From Caprimulgus europaeus (lineage: Eukaryota > Chordata > Aves > Caprimulgiformes > Caprimulgidae): a stretch of DNA of 64,000 nucleotides. Each line of letters begins with the position of its first letter. Within the stretch, counting starts at the first letter, position 1. Location: positions 26,253,834-26,317,833 of the forward strand of contig OU015523.1 in NCBI GenBank assembly GCA_907165065.1, given 5' to 3'. The notes under the pieces are model-generated. The model was not told the DNA's origin. It saw nothing but the letters and a program-made list of their open reading frames with translations, and did no database searches. This document shows, in pieces, positions 25,451 through 39,000 of the stretch. A program made the translations under genes and the position numbers.

Positions 25451-26914
25451 TCTTGGGCTGTGCGGTGCTTTTCCCCATGTGGGCTGTTCGGTGGCAAAGG
25501 CCAGTGGAGAGCCTGTCAGACAAGTCTGGCCAGACACAGCGTGGGTTAAATTCAATTAACAGCTACGAGTGTTCCTGCTTTCCTGGTGCCAGCAAAGTCA
25601 GCTTGGAAAGGATTTTAACTGTGTGGAAGTGTTCATATAAGATCAGATGTAGCTTTTTGCCACAAATGTGCTGTAGGGAGTCTGTTTGGGGAGCTGTAAT
25701 TTCTTTTTCTGAACAAATTGAATACAAAGTTGCAAAAGGTGATAATTCCACTCTGATAAAGCGGCTGTTTGTCTGTCATCTATCAACTGGGTAATCTGTC
25801 CTAAAAGCGTGCTTCAAAAAGGTTTTTCATATGAAAAAGTCCTCAATGGGTATTGTGCCTAAACTCTTCCCAGCTTAGTTTCTCTCTAATTCTCTTGGTC
25901 TGGCTTCATTTTTTTGGCTGTGACAGCTCCAACCAGGCAGCTGTTCTCTGCAGCAGGTGTGCTGTTGAGTACGAGTTAAGAAGTGGTTTGGAGAGGATGG
26001 ATGTTACAAGTCAGATTTAGTGCTGTGCTAACGTGTGTATGGGAAGGGTGGACAGCAGGGTTAGGCCAGCCCAGTGAAACTGTCACACTGCATAAGACTA
26101 AAGAGGTTTGATTTTGAACCCTTTTAGCTTGGTTTTTTTTTATGGTATAGCATATGTTGACTTTATCTGATCTTTTTGAATGATCTTCTGTGAGATAAGG
26201 CACAGGGACTACAGACTAAGTTAAAAGTGTCCTACCATATGTGCAGTAGACAACTTCTTGAAGGCAAACACTTGGCTTAGGATTCTGAAGTGGTAGATCA
26301 CCCTTGTCTAGAAGAAAGAGTCTACAGGCATACAAAAAAACAGACCTCATCTGAATTATTTGCTTGGTATGTTGGGAAGGTGATGATAAATCACCCCAAG
26401 TGAGGAAACTGAAAAATCAGAACTCTATTATCTGTATGTTATCAGATATGTTACAGTAGTTGCGTGTGTCAGACTTCTTCAAAGACACAAGAAACTTACA
26501 GTAAAGAAAACTGAAAAATTGTAATCACAAAAAATGTCAAATGTAATTGGGACAAGTCCAATTCTTTTTCCTAAAATCCCTGTGTTATTAGTTAGTTAAA
26601 GTACAAGTCCTGAAGGTTTATAGGATTTTTAATACTTAGGTTTCTCATCTTATTGTTGTGCAATGGTTTTGATTTAAGGTTTTAAATAATATGGTTTTTA
26701 TAATCCACACTATGATCTTGCCTCTACAATAATTACGGTTGTTTCATGTTGAAGTATAATTAGTTTATTTTCTTTTGAAAATGTCAAATTAAAACACATT
26801 AATTCACCTCAAGGGATATCTTGGCCATAGAAGTAACTTATTGTTTAGCAATGAACAAGTAAAACCAAAGCCTACTTTCTAATTTACTGTTTTTCTTTGC
26901 TAGGTCACTCTTGC

Positions 26915-26920
26915 ATGTAA
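26915..26920 (+). promoter_or_regulatory. Start-stop upstream ORF (ATGTAA) in USP16 5' UTR
   Basis: An ATG immediately followed by TAA in the exon that carries the USP16 start codon, 21 nt before that ATG. The exon starts at 26904 after TTTGCTAG, so the element should be in the mature mRNA. Confidence 0.7.
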
Positions 26921-26941
26921 GAAAAATTGCAGACTACAAAT

Positions 26942-27002
26942 ATGGGAAAGAAACGCATCAAAGGCAAAACTGCACAGTCTGATGAGTCTCTGGAAACGCT
27001 AG
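26942..27002 (+). CDS. USP16: USP16 first coding exon
   Basis: [20 protein letters not shown] plus one base of a Glu codon. The exon starts at 26904 (acceptor TTCTTTGCTAG), with 38 nt of 5' UTR. Donor GTATGT. Confidence 0.94.
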
Positions 27003-30000
27003 GTATGTTTCCTCAGAGAAGTGTACGGTCCTAATGTTTGTTTTATCCTCTAAGAGGGCTTGAAAACTATTAATATTAAACTATTAATATTAATATTAAA
27101 AGACCTTTATACCAGTCACTGGCTTTGAAGTCTCATTTACAAAGTGTGGCTTTGTGTAATTGAAACTGAAGTCTACCAAGAAACATTAGTGTTGCTACTT
27201 TTCTAAGTATACTAGAAAATAATAATCCTGTCTTGAAAACTAGCGTTATTTTCTGGTTTTCAAGAAACTTAGACACACAGTTCTTTACTGATACATGGAT
27301 CGTATTGAATTGTATAAAATTCCTCAGATTATAAGGTATATGTAGAGTCAGCTGCTAAGCTTGTCATATTAGGTTTAAGTAGCATTTTCCTGATGAAGGT
27401 TTTGTTGCAGAAGATTCTTGCTTCAGCAGAAAAGATTGTGATTAAAATATTTATGTGAAACCATTTGTCTCTTCACTAGCAGCTCACTTAGTACTGGCCC
27501 TGGATGCCTCAGCTGTCTAGTCATAGTGCTTTTTGGTTAAAACTTCTTTCTCTTCCTTGCCTTCTGTTTCTTTAGAAAAAATCCCAAATTGTTAGTGTTA
27601 CCCTTCTTAGCTGTACTGGATCTACTGGGTCTCACCCCTGTGTTGAAGTTTTATTAGTTGTCTTGTTTACCCTGCTTATTCTAGCTCTTGGTTTTGCTTG
27701 TGCTGTGTGCTTCTCTTCTACCACCTTGTCACAGATTGTGTCTTGTCCATATTTTCTGTTGGGAGAGAGCACACTCACAGTTTTAGCTAGGAGGCTCGGT
27801 GTGATGGCCTGTTTGTTTTAAATTAGAATCTACTCCAGTTTCCTTGTTCGGGTCTTGAGAGGTTCTGTCTCCTATGGCTTTTTAGCTTCTGTTTTCTTTT
27901 TCCTAGAGTCAAGGTCAATGTCTGCTGTGACTGTTCCTCATTTTTCTCCAGCAAAGAAATCAGTTATGGTGTAATTATTAATGACATCTCAGCTATTTGG
28001 CTAAATATAGGCTAGTTTACCCTGATAAAGTACTGTTAGGCCACAAATGTAAACTAAGACTGATCATTGCAAATAATTCCATTATAATAGTAGTGGCCAA
28101 TGTACAAAAGGTTTGTTTTAAAAAGCTAATTTTGAAGTTGTAGATGAAGCTCTGGTTTTTAAAGAGTCTTAAAGAATGCATCTAAATATCTGTATTTGGC
28201 TCTTATGGGCTATCATTTGTACTGTGGTAAAATACTGTATCCTTGGCCAGAAACAGAACTGTAGGTACAAAACTTTTAGCTCATGCCAAGGAAAGTTAGC
28301 TATCTTGAGGCTGTAATCTTGCATATGGTCCTCAACAAAGATATATTTGGATCTGTTCTGCTGTCTGAGCAATAAAAAACCTCTGTAGCAAAGGACTTAA
28401 GAAAGTTGAATTATCTAAACAGCTATATAATTCTTCTCAATAATAGTTCTCAATAATTCTTCTCAATTCACAAAAATATGTTGGGTTTTTTTTACATACT
28501 AAGTACATACAGCATTTTTCTTTTAGCATGGATTTGTTTACTCTTTGCTTTTTGACTTTTGAGGTCACTCTTTGTCCTGTCAGATACTTGACCCTGTACT
28601 TGCAAATTTAGACATTTGTAACTGCAGATAGTGAACAATTGTAGGTTGGTGATGCTAAATGTCTTAGAAATCTACACTGTAAAAAAAAAAAAAGTTGGTA
28701 ATTTTTTATTTAGAAGAACTTGAATCAGTTTGCGTGTGCATTGTCAATCGCAATTTCTCTGTACATGACTTAGGCTTACAGACAGCTTCTCTTTGCACAA
28801 GTGACAGTGTAACCAAAAGCTTTAAAATGAATCAAAAAATAGATAAGGTAATTAAACTCCTGATAGTAGCTGTTAGCGGCAGGTGCCTGTTCTTGGTGTA
28901 ACCGTTCCTAGCGAAGTTTGGTGTTTGGTTAAGTACATGAAGTTCACGTCAGGCTCAGGAGGTGCAGCTTCACGTAGGGTGTAGTATGGTAGTACAAAGT
29001 GATAATGGTATAGGTAAGATGAATCTACCATTCTTTTTTACCGTAGTTCTGTCATAATTTCAGAGGCAGCTCAGCTGGAAGTGTAACCTCCATAATCTCC
29101 ACTTTTATAGGCCAGTCAGGTGCTGCCTTGGTGACTGGGAACCGTGGCAGTGGGCTGTGACTGCTCCCTAGGAGGTGTCGGAATCATATAAGAGTGGAAC
29201 ATCTCCCTTATGAGGAAAGGCTGAAGGAGCTGGGCCTCTTTAGCTTGAAGAAGAGGAGGCTGAGGGGGGACCTCATTAATGTTTATAAATATTTGAAGGG
29301 CGAGTGTGAGGAGGATGGAGCCAGGCTCTTCTCAGTGGTGTCCAATGATAGGACAAGGGGTAATGGGTGTAAGCTGGAACACAGGAGGTTCCACTTAAAC
29401 TTGAGAAAGAACTTCTTTACTGTGAGGGTGACAGAGCACTGGCACAGGCTGCCCAGGGAGGTTGTGGAGTCTCCTTCTCTGGAGACATTCAAAACCCACC
29501 TGGACGCCTTCCTGTGTGATCTCATCTAGGTGTTCCTGCTCCGGCAGGGTATTGGACTGAATGATCTTTCGAGGTCCCTTCCAATCCCTAATATTCTGTG
29601 GTTCTGTGATATGCCACAATAATAGAAGCCCACAGCCTGGCACAGTAGGTAGGTTTGTATGGAAAGGTTTTGTACACTCCTCTGACTAGATGTAGATGAG
29701 TGATACTTTTTTTTTTGGTTGGTTTTTTTAAGTAATGCAGTAGTTTAGGATGCAGCAAAACAGTATCCCCAGATTGTGAAGGCGGGTGACAAAAGAGTTT
29801 CTTTCTGATAAGTCTGCTAAATGGTCAGACTCTATAGAGGCTATCCTAACTTCTGGATTGCTGCCTGTTTCTTTGACATTTGCATTTCTTATGATACCTA
29901 CATCCTTCTTGTGCTTTTTATTTTGTAGAACCTGTGTGCAAGCATATTCGTAAAGGATTGGAACAAGGTCATTTGAAGAAGGCACTGCTGAATGTGGAAT

Positions 30001-33000
30001 GGCATGTTTGTCAGGACTGCAAGACAGACAATAAAACACAAGAGAAATCTGAGGAGGAGACTGATGAAAGCCCTTCAATATGGTTATGTCTGAAATGTGG
30101 CCATAGGGTATCTCTTGTTTTGTTGTTAATTTGTCTTAGTATATTTCAGTTTCTCATAATACAGTGGAACAAGAGAGCTTCTGATTAAACTCTTAGATTC
30201 TCTCTTTTTTATTTTAAAGGTGGTGCTACATAAATGATTTTATATACCATACTATGATTAAAAAAAATGCCTGCTCTGAATTGAAAAAGATGTACGTAAA
30301 AGCTTGGCACAAAGGCATTTAGCAGGGTTAAGGCTAAAACACCATCTTGAGGGCTTAATTTCCTAAAAAGTCCAAATTATTTTTGCTAAGAAAATAAAAT
30401 TTTCTGTTAATGCTCCTAAGTTGTGATTTTTACAGTAAAACCTTAAGCTCATATTAGCGTGTTACACTTAGAACTCTGCAAGCTGAAGAGGTTTTTGTTC
30501 TGGTTCGTTCTTCAAGCGGTTCAAACTGGAATTTGTAAATTAAACGTTCAGTCTCTGAGCAACTTTATAGTTATTCTGCACCCAGTAAGGTACCTTTCTC
30601 TCTGCAGAAATAAGTGTCTTGAAATAGAGACCTATCTGTTCACCCTAATTAGTTTAACATAATTAAACAGTTTTCATTTTAATATTGTGTTTATACTCTG
30701 ACTTATCGTGTATGTTTCATTGATATTCAGCTGAATTTTGTGACGCTTATGGTTATCAACATTATAGGGCTGTGGCAGAAATTCTCAAGAGCAGCATGCT
30801 TTAAAGCATTATACAACGCCGAGGTCAGATCCCCACTGTTTGGTTCTCAGTTTGGACAACTGGAGCGTGTGGTGAGTTTGACAGGCAACGGTTATAAGAT
30901 GTAGCTAGAGGGCAACAGCGACTGGGATATAATTTGTGTTTTCTTTTCTTTGTGAATTCTAGGATTTATCTCTAGATGTATATAAAGCACTTACCCACAC
31001 AAAAATCCCAGCAGTCTTTGCTGAGATTTGCTGATTAAATAATTACTTTCTTGTAAAAATTTATAACTAGAAAATTTTCATAATTGAAGTTGAAATTGAC
31101 CAGCTAGTAAATACTGTTGACTTAATGTTTTATTGCTTTTGCTTGGTCAGAATACTAACAAGTAGAAACAGGTTTTGATACGTAGCTCTAAATCTTAACT
31201 TTCAGCTTTGGGAGAAGCTCCTTTCTGGTGCACACTTAGTGACAAACTTAATTACTTTTAGTTTCTCAATAAATAAGACTGCTTAATAACATTATGTACA
31301 GTTAAGAAGCACAACTGTAGAATTACAAGACACTGCTGGATCAGTCAATACAAATTCCATCTTCCTGGTAGTATTTTCTTCGCTTAAAAGGAATAGTACC
31401 TTACTATTTAAGAAGGAACCTTAATTTTCTAAACTGTGCTATACAGAAATACTGTACCTGCCATAGAGTTTTCATTTTGCTTAGTAACTTTTAAAAACTT
31501 ATTATTTATCATGTTCATTTTATATAGCATTATCTCTTTACTTGATCACATTTAGTGCTTCTCTGTGTAATGATCAGTATTTTTATTGAACTCTAGAATG
31601 GAAGTGCACAGTATTAATAACGTGTATTACAAATGAACTAATGAACTTCTTTTCATTAATTTAAATTAGTGATAAAATTATGGTTTTGAAGTACTTTTTA
31701 TTTTCTCTGTTCTAAAACTTATATAGTTTTTAAATCAAAAGTACTGGTGAATAAAAGGAAGTTGTCCAAGCAAGATGTTTTACTTCCTTCTAGAATTTCT
31801 TGGTTGTGCAAACTTGCACAAGAAATTATTGATAATTTGATATATTTGGTATAAATTATTGTTATAAACCAAACCTATAATCAAGAACTGTATTTTGCAG
31901 TGGGCCTAGTACATAAAAGGTAAAGCAGTTTAGATCAGAATTTATTAATGCTCGAAATATATGAATAAATCTCTCTATGGTGTGCGTGCAATGTGGTGTG
32001 GTTGAAATTGCATTTGAATAGTACCTGTAAACAGTTAAAATAAATGTTTTGAATTTGGAGAGGAAGAGGAGAGTTCTGGTAATTCATTAAGATTTGCTGG
32101 TTTGGGTTTACAAGTGCTATTGTGTGCATTTTCAGTACTGCTGTGCCATAGCAGTTGGATCTATTTAGGTTTTTGGTCAGACAGCCATTGCTGATAAAAC
32201 TTTTTCCAATCCCTTAATTCCTTCAAGGTTACCTACTAAATTTTTGACAAATTAAAGGTTATGATGTTAAAATTGCCTATAGGAGTAACTATCAGTTGTT
32301 ATTCCAGGAGTAAGAATGCCTATTTTTGTAATTAACCAGACAGACAATAAATACATATTCAGGGATACAAAAGTTGAATTGATTTTTTTAATGAGTATGA
32401 AGAAATGCAAAAATCGTAGCTAATTCCAGGGATGCTAGAGATGTAGGGAAGCACTTTGCTGCAGGCTTCTGCTGCTTTAATATTGGAAAATAGACTCTGA
32501 CTTATAGTAATCCTGAAATCTGTTAAATGCATTTGTGCCTAAGAACTGTAATTAGTGTTTCAAAGTGTAGAAGTATTTACATTCTCTTCAGTATATTTTG
32601 TGACCTCTTCAAAGAGCTGATTGGGCAGAACTGTGAAACCAGTACATACAACTATCCTTCAGCTGCATGTGTTCTGGCAGAATTTTATTCTTACTTGAGC
32701 TTTTATGACTGCAGCTTCTCTCACAATTTGCTTAAAAAAGATTAGTGACCTAACCACGCACTTCTTTACTCATAGAGATAGATTTGTATCAGCAATGGAA
32801 GAGCAAATAAAAGTGTGCAGGACTAACAGAGGGCACTGATTTATTTCTTATCCAATTTAAATATAATGAAGCAATTGCTTAGCTAGAATGCTCAGGATAT
32901 TTTTTGATGCCATAACATTCATAATTTATTTCCTTTAGGGCATCATATCTTAGTTTCTTGATTTTTGGCAAAATTTTCCCTGCATTTATTTTTCTTGCAA

Positions 33001-36000
33001 CAAGGTTTCTAAGAACATCTTTTAAGAGTCAAATTGATATTTGTAAACTGCAACCTCCAGTCACTGAAATAATTTAGTAATGATAATTTTTAAACTTGGT
33101 ATTCTCTTGATCAGAAATAGGTTGAAGTCTTCTCTAGGACTTCTAAATCTTAACATAAATCTTGTAATTTTATAACTTTGTGTAATGAATTGCATGAAGG
33201 AAGAAAATAATTTAGAATTTTTAAATAATAGAGAAAAAATAGGATTAATTGTTTTTCTTTTTGGGGGACGGAGACAGGTGCTACATATGTGATAATGAAG
33301 TCTCATACAATACTTCAACACGACTGGGCCAGACTGTGGAATATGTTAGAAAACAAGTTGGCTGTGACACATCATGTACAGGTAGGTAATTATAATAGTG
33401 CATACACAGTAAATCAGAAAGTTGCTTAAATGTAGGAGACAGTACTGTAAATCCAGAATGTACATTAACTTAAATTTTACTTTTGGAGCACCTTATGATA
33501 AAGTAAAAAGCTAATTTTTTTTTTTTTCTCTCCTTTGTCAGAATTCTGATAGCATAAGTAATATCCTAGCCCATGGACCTAATTGGACCAAGATTTTGCT
33601 CAGTGTCCCCTATTTACAGACCTGAAATACAAGAATAGGAGGAAAAAAATAGAATTTTACTGTGTCTTTTTTTTTTAAATGTGATGTTCAGTTGTTCTGT
33701 GATAAGGAATTGACTTTTAGTACTTAAAAGTGTTGTGTTTATTCATCAGTATTGCTCAGTCTGTCTTGAGATCTAAAGGAAAACTGTAATTGCTTAAGGA
33801 TAATTTGATTTGATTTTTTAGAAGTATTTTTGTAGTTGTTTGTGAATGTAGCAGCTGGAATGACAAAGTCTCTAGCTGTTGCAGCACATTTCGTTATGGA
33901 AGGAGTATACAAGAGGATTTGTCTGCTGGGTCTGTACGTTTAGTGTAGGTACCTGCAGTGCATTCAGAAGTCTCTAAAATAGCATGTTCAGCCTGCAGTC
34001 TAACTGCAAAACTTGGTTGTTTAAAACGAAACAAACCTAGCAAAAACCCCTGGTTTCCACAATGACAGAACTGTTTTTGTACAAAGCATTTCCACTAGAA
34101 AACTTGGAAGAATTTGCGTAGCAAAATAAATGCTATAACTCATAGCTGTCAAAAATTCCACCACTTTCTTACACTTGGGTGAAATCATAGCCCCCTTGAA
34201 AAATAGATCACAACCATCCAGCAGTGCCAAGTGGCTGTCTCTGGATGTTTGCTTGGGATGCAGCTGAGGTTTTCCCCCAGGGACCAGAATCTTTGGGTGG
34301 TTTTGTCAGTCTTTCCCATATATTTAGTCTCTCTACATCTAATACTGGAATTTCATATTGGTTGCCAATATTTCCTTCTCAGTTTTGAGCTGGAAAACAG
34401 ATGAATACCTGGTGCAGTTGTCTGTTTCAGGTGTTCCATCTGTTTCTTGTCCATCTGCAAAGATTGTGATGTCTGTTTTCCTTACTGTCTCTGAGCTGGT
34501 GTTATTTTATCTTAAAGTTAATCTTGGCTTATAGCCCTGTTTATCAGAAACCTAATCAATAGTAGACTGACAAACTGGCAGAACCAGTGTGGGTGTAATT
34601 CTGAAAATTACCTGGAATTCCCTTATGGCTTTATTAAACAGATCATAGAAATTTTGAGCTATACACTAAAGATCCTTTCCCGAAAATTACTTTGATGTGT
34701 CTTGAATAATCTAAACCTTCCAGTTTCATCTATATAGGTTCATGAAATGAATGTGAGAATGCTTTTACAGTGGGAGTCCTGTGCATTTCATTTCAGACAA
34801 TAGTGCTTTGTCAAAACGGAAAGCCCATAAAGCCCTAACCCAGGTGATTTTGCAACACAAATGACATTTTAGATAACACATGCAGAATTTCAGAGATTGT
34901 TGGTATGACAGGCTTGTGGACTAAGTGGCATGTTTAATTTGCATGCTGATATGAAATGGCATTTCAAGGATTTCTTGATTTTTTTTTTTTTTGCTTGTTT
35001 AGTTTTATTTATTTTTTAACTCCTGTTACCAAGACAATTTAAGAACCTAAACTGGTAGTATTACATTTATACAATTACAGAATTAATATATATTTAAGTT
35101 TTAAACCTCACAGATTGCTGCTGCCTATGAAACCTTTTTCCTAGCCCATTCCCTGTTACTGGGTTAATATGTAGTATGGGTTTTTTTATTATTTCAGTAG
35201 AAAAACAACAAGAGAAAAAAGAATTTGAAAATAAAAAAGTGGAAAAGGACAGCAAAAATGAGCAAGAAAAAGAAGTCTCACTTAAAGAAGAGAATTCTCA
35301 TTCAAGTACTAACTCGGAAGTGACTGTGAAAGGACTTAGTAACTTGGGGAATACATGTTTCTTTAATGCAGTGATGCAGGTACAGTAGTTATTGCTGCTC
35401 TTAAAAAAACTTTGAATATCAAAAAACCAAAGCAAACCCTAACAGCCCACAACAACCCTGGCCCCAGTATTTTACAATGACACAATTAGAATGTGATTTT
35501 TTTTTTTTATCTGCCAAGAATGATGGGTTCTTTCTAAAAATAGTGTGTTGGCCCAGAGAAATATGAAGAACTGGAGTTGCAGGTTCAGACTTGCTATAAG
35601 GGAAAATATAACAAACTGCCTTGTCTTTGAGGGACAGCGTCTTTCCCTGATGTAGATTAAGTATGTCAACTTCCTAGTTTAGTAAAAAAAAAATAAATCT
35701 GGCACATCACCTTTGCTGACCTTTTAGAATGTAAGAGATTAATACCCAAAGACTGTGGGTGTTTACTGAAACAAAAATGTCTCCCTGAGCAACAGGAAAT
35801 CAAATAAAAATAAATATTAACAGGTTGAGCATATTGCATTGCCATCTTATGTGTCTTGCTCAGCTAAGAAGTGGTTTGGATAGAATAAACTTGGTCTTTC
35901 ATGTGTATCAGAACTCAAATGGTATCTTATGCTCTTTGACTCTTCATACTGAGGCTTTACTCCAACAAAATGCCCACTGTACTTGCAGGTTTTAGTCAAC

Positions 36001-39000
36001 AGTTTGATTTTTTTGTGTTTTTTTTAAACATGTTTTAAACCAAGCAAATCTGGCAGTTAACACATTAGTTCTGTGTTTGGGAAAACTAAATTGATGCTGA
36101 TCTGTAGCTAATTGTTACAAATTCCATGGCTTATGGAATTCACCCGCCTTTCCTCTTGTTCCCTAGTTACCAATCTTTTTCTTTATGTTCTACAGAATTT
36201 ATCACAAACTCCAGTCCTGAGGGAGCTGCTTAAAGAAGCTAAAATGCCTGGCACAACAGTTAAAATTGAGTCACCTGAGTTATCGATGGTATTTATGCTT
36301 CAACTTCCATGGTGTTTCTCCCCACCCTTCTAATGTATTAAAGAAACAAGCAATACTACTCATCTCTGGATTTTAAAGTTGTTTCAGCTAAATACTAACA
36401 AGCTTAAGATGTAAAATCAGTGGGAACTTCACCATTTACTTCCATAGGGCTGCTTCTGAAGTCAGTGTAGGCCTTTCATTCAAAGTGAAAGAGCAGTGAT
36501 TCAGTACTCTTAAGTATTAGTTGTCATCAAAGGGGTACTTAAATTATGATGAAGTTATTTAAAGCATAAAAATATGTAACTTTTGCTATAGTGTCCCTTG
36601 TCTAAATGCAAAATAGGAAACTAGAAGATGTTTGCAGCACTAAATTAAATAATGCACCTATCATTACAGTTAAGGATTTGGCTGGGAAAGAAGGGTTATG
36701 CATTTTAAGAAACTGTATTTTTTTCTTAGTGAAAGCAAGAAATCCAGAGTTGCAACTAAGTGATGAATAATTAATGATTCTTAACCCAGTGTTTTGCTAT
36801 CATCTCATGAGGAACCATATATTGATTGTTTTTGACAGGTTAACTAATTGCTATTTTGGAATTTTGTGTATTCTATTATATAATAGTGTTTTTCAATAAC
36901 TGACGTGTTTTATATAAGGAAAAACTTAATCCAGAAGGATCTGTCACCAAATTAAGGCAAAACAACTTTGTTGCTTTTGTTTAAAACAGGAACCTCAGCT
37001 GATAAAACTAGATCAGCCAGGTCCTTTGACATTAGCCATGTATCAGTTCCTGACAGAAATGCAAGAGACAAAAAAAGGGGTAGTCACTCCTAAGGAACTT
37101 TTTGCTCAGGTTTGTAAAAAGTGAGTATCTGTACAATTGCATGTCATAGTGAGTATGGAAAAAAAAAAATCTTAGTTGTTTAAAAAGGTCAGTTTTCTCC
37201 CTTTTTTCCTTGAGCTCATGTCACAGCATATAAAATTTGTGTAATACTTAACAAGTTTTGAAAGAAGAGGACAAAGAGCAAAATATAAATGAATAGAAGT
37301 AAAATGAAGATATTCAGTGACATTGTTAGCTACCTCCATATTTTTAGAAAATACCAGATGTAGACACTTGCTGCTTTTATATACATACCTGCTTGAGACT
37401 TTGTCCTTTTGCATCTGATATGAATTGTTTTTCCTTTGTCTATCTCTGAGTTCAGTTAGACTTTTCAATTATTGTTTCATTTAACAGAGCAATACGATTT
37501 AAAGGTTATCAGCAGCAAGACAGTCATGAATTGCTTCGTTACTTACTTGATGGAATGAGAGCAGAAGAAATTCAAGTGAGTGCTAATTTCATAGTTGTGC
37601 ATATGTTTCTTCTTCATACCCCAGACCAAGATTTGCCCCACTGCTAAGGGAAGAACGAACATTCTTTCTGAGATAAGTCAACATCTTATCTACGTCAGCG
37701 TCTGTGGAGCAGTTTGTGCTGCCCGCAGCACTTCCTTGAAGTGTATTGGCAACAGAGCTGTAGAACTAGGCAGCCTCTAACCAGTGTTAAAGGGTATTAC
37801 TATTTTAATTTAACAAAACAATTAAAAGTAAGAAGTTTGTGGCCTCTGTGTCTTACATATATTGCACGTATTGTTTAGGTTTCTAAGGTAATGGTATTTT
37901 CTGCCTTTTTGGAAAGCAGTGTACTGATTATTCTTTATGCTCTCCTAATAAAATCAGAACAGTTCAGTATTGCTTACTCTAAAGATCTTTGGTTAATTTA
38001 TCACTTTTAATGTGAATATCTGTTGTCCTTCAGAAATAGATTGTCCAAAACATCTATAGAAATAGTGGATTTTTGAGTATGTGTAGTCACCCTAAAGGAT
38101 GTCCTTTTGTCTTAATTTCTGAAATGTCTGAAAGTTCACCTGTGGAAATTGCTGAGGGTGGTTTTTTTGCCAGTTTTAGTATGTAAAAGTGGAATTCACC
38201 TTTCATCCTTAGATGATTTTTCTTACATACTAATTGCAACATTACAGTTGTAAGCTTGTTTCTTGGTTGGTTATTTTTTTTATTATCCTCAGGAACTATT
38301 GTGTGTCTTTACAGGCGACTGTGTTGTTTTTATTGATTGTCTTAATTGTTGAAGATTAAACTTTTTCCTCCACCTGAAACATTTGTAAAACTACTGAATT
38401 AGTTTAGGAAATTTACAGTGTGTATTGTTGTTAAAATTTCAGCGGATAAGTGTTGGAATACTGAAGGCATTGACTGATTCTAACAAACAAAATGAAGAAG
38501 AACTTAAAAAGAAAATTAAAGGTAAAATACATTTTACTGATGTGATAATTTAAAGTTTTCTGTTTATTGAAGTACACAGAGTAACACTATTAGTATCAAC
38601 TAAAAGACGTGTTTAATTGTTTAACTTTATGCCATGTCAGATATACGTGCATCTAGAATATAAGGCTCAATATTGTTAGTCTATTTAAATGTGTTACTGA
38701 CCTTGGTGGTGTTTCTTTCTTAACAAAGTAAGAGAGAGTTTATTCTATAGTCATTATATATTAAAATACATTTGGATAATGTTTAATCATTCTAGTATTA
38801 TGTAAGAGATTAAAATAATAGCATATGAATGTCATGATTTATTCTGTCCTAATAGCCCATATTACTTAACAGTGGTATCAAAAAAACCCCAAACTGCTGA
38901 ACAGAAGAATGTTCAAACTTTTTAACGTGACTTACGTTAGAAGATGAAGAGCAATTTAAGTTCAGAGTGTATGCTACACTGAAAATATAACTTCAGGAAA

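Noticed and set aside
29194-29529. 111-codon open frame on the plus strand in USP16 intron 2
   Set aside because: It is the C-terminal end of the CR1 LINE protein, not a host gene. Annotated as a repeat.
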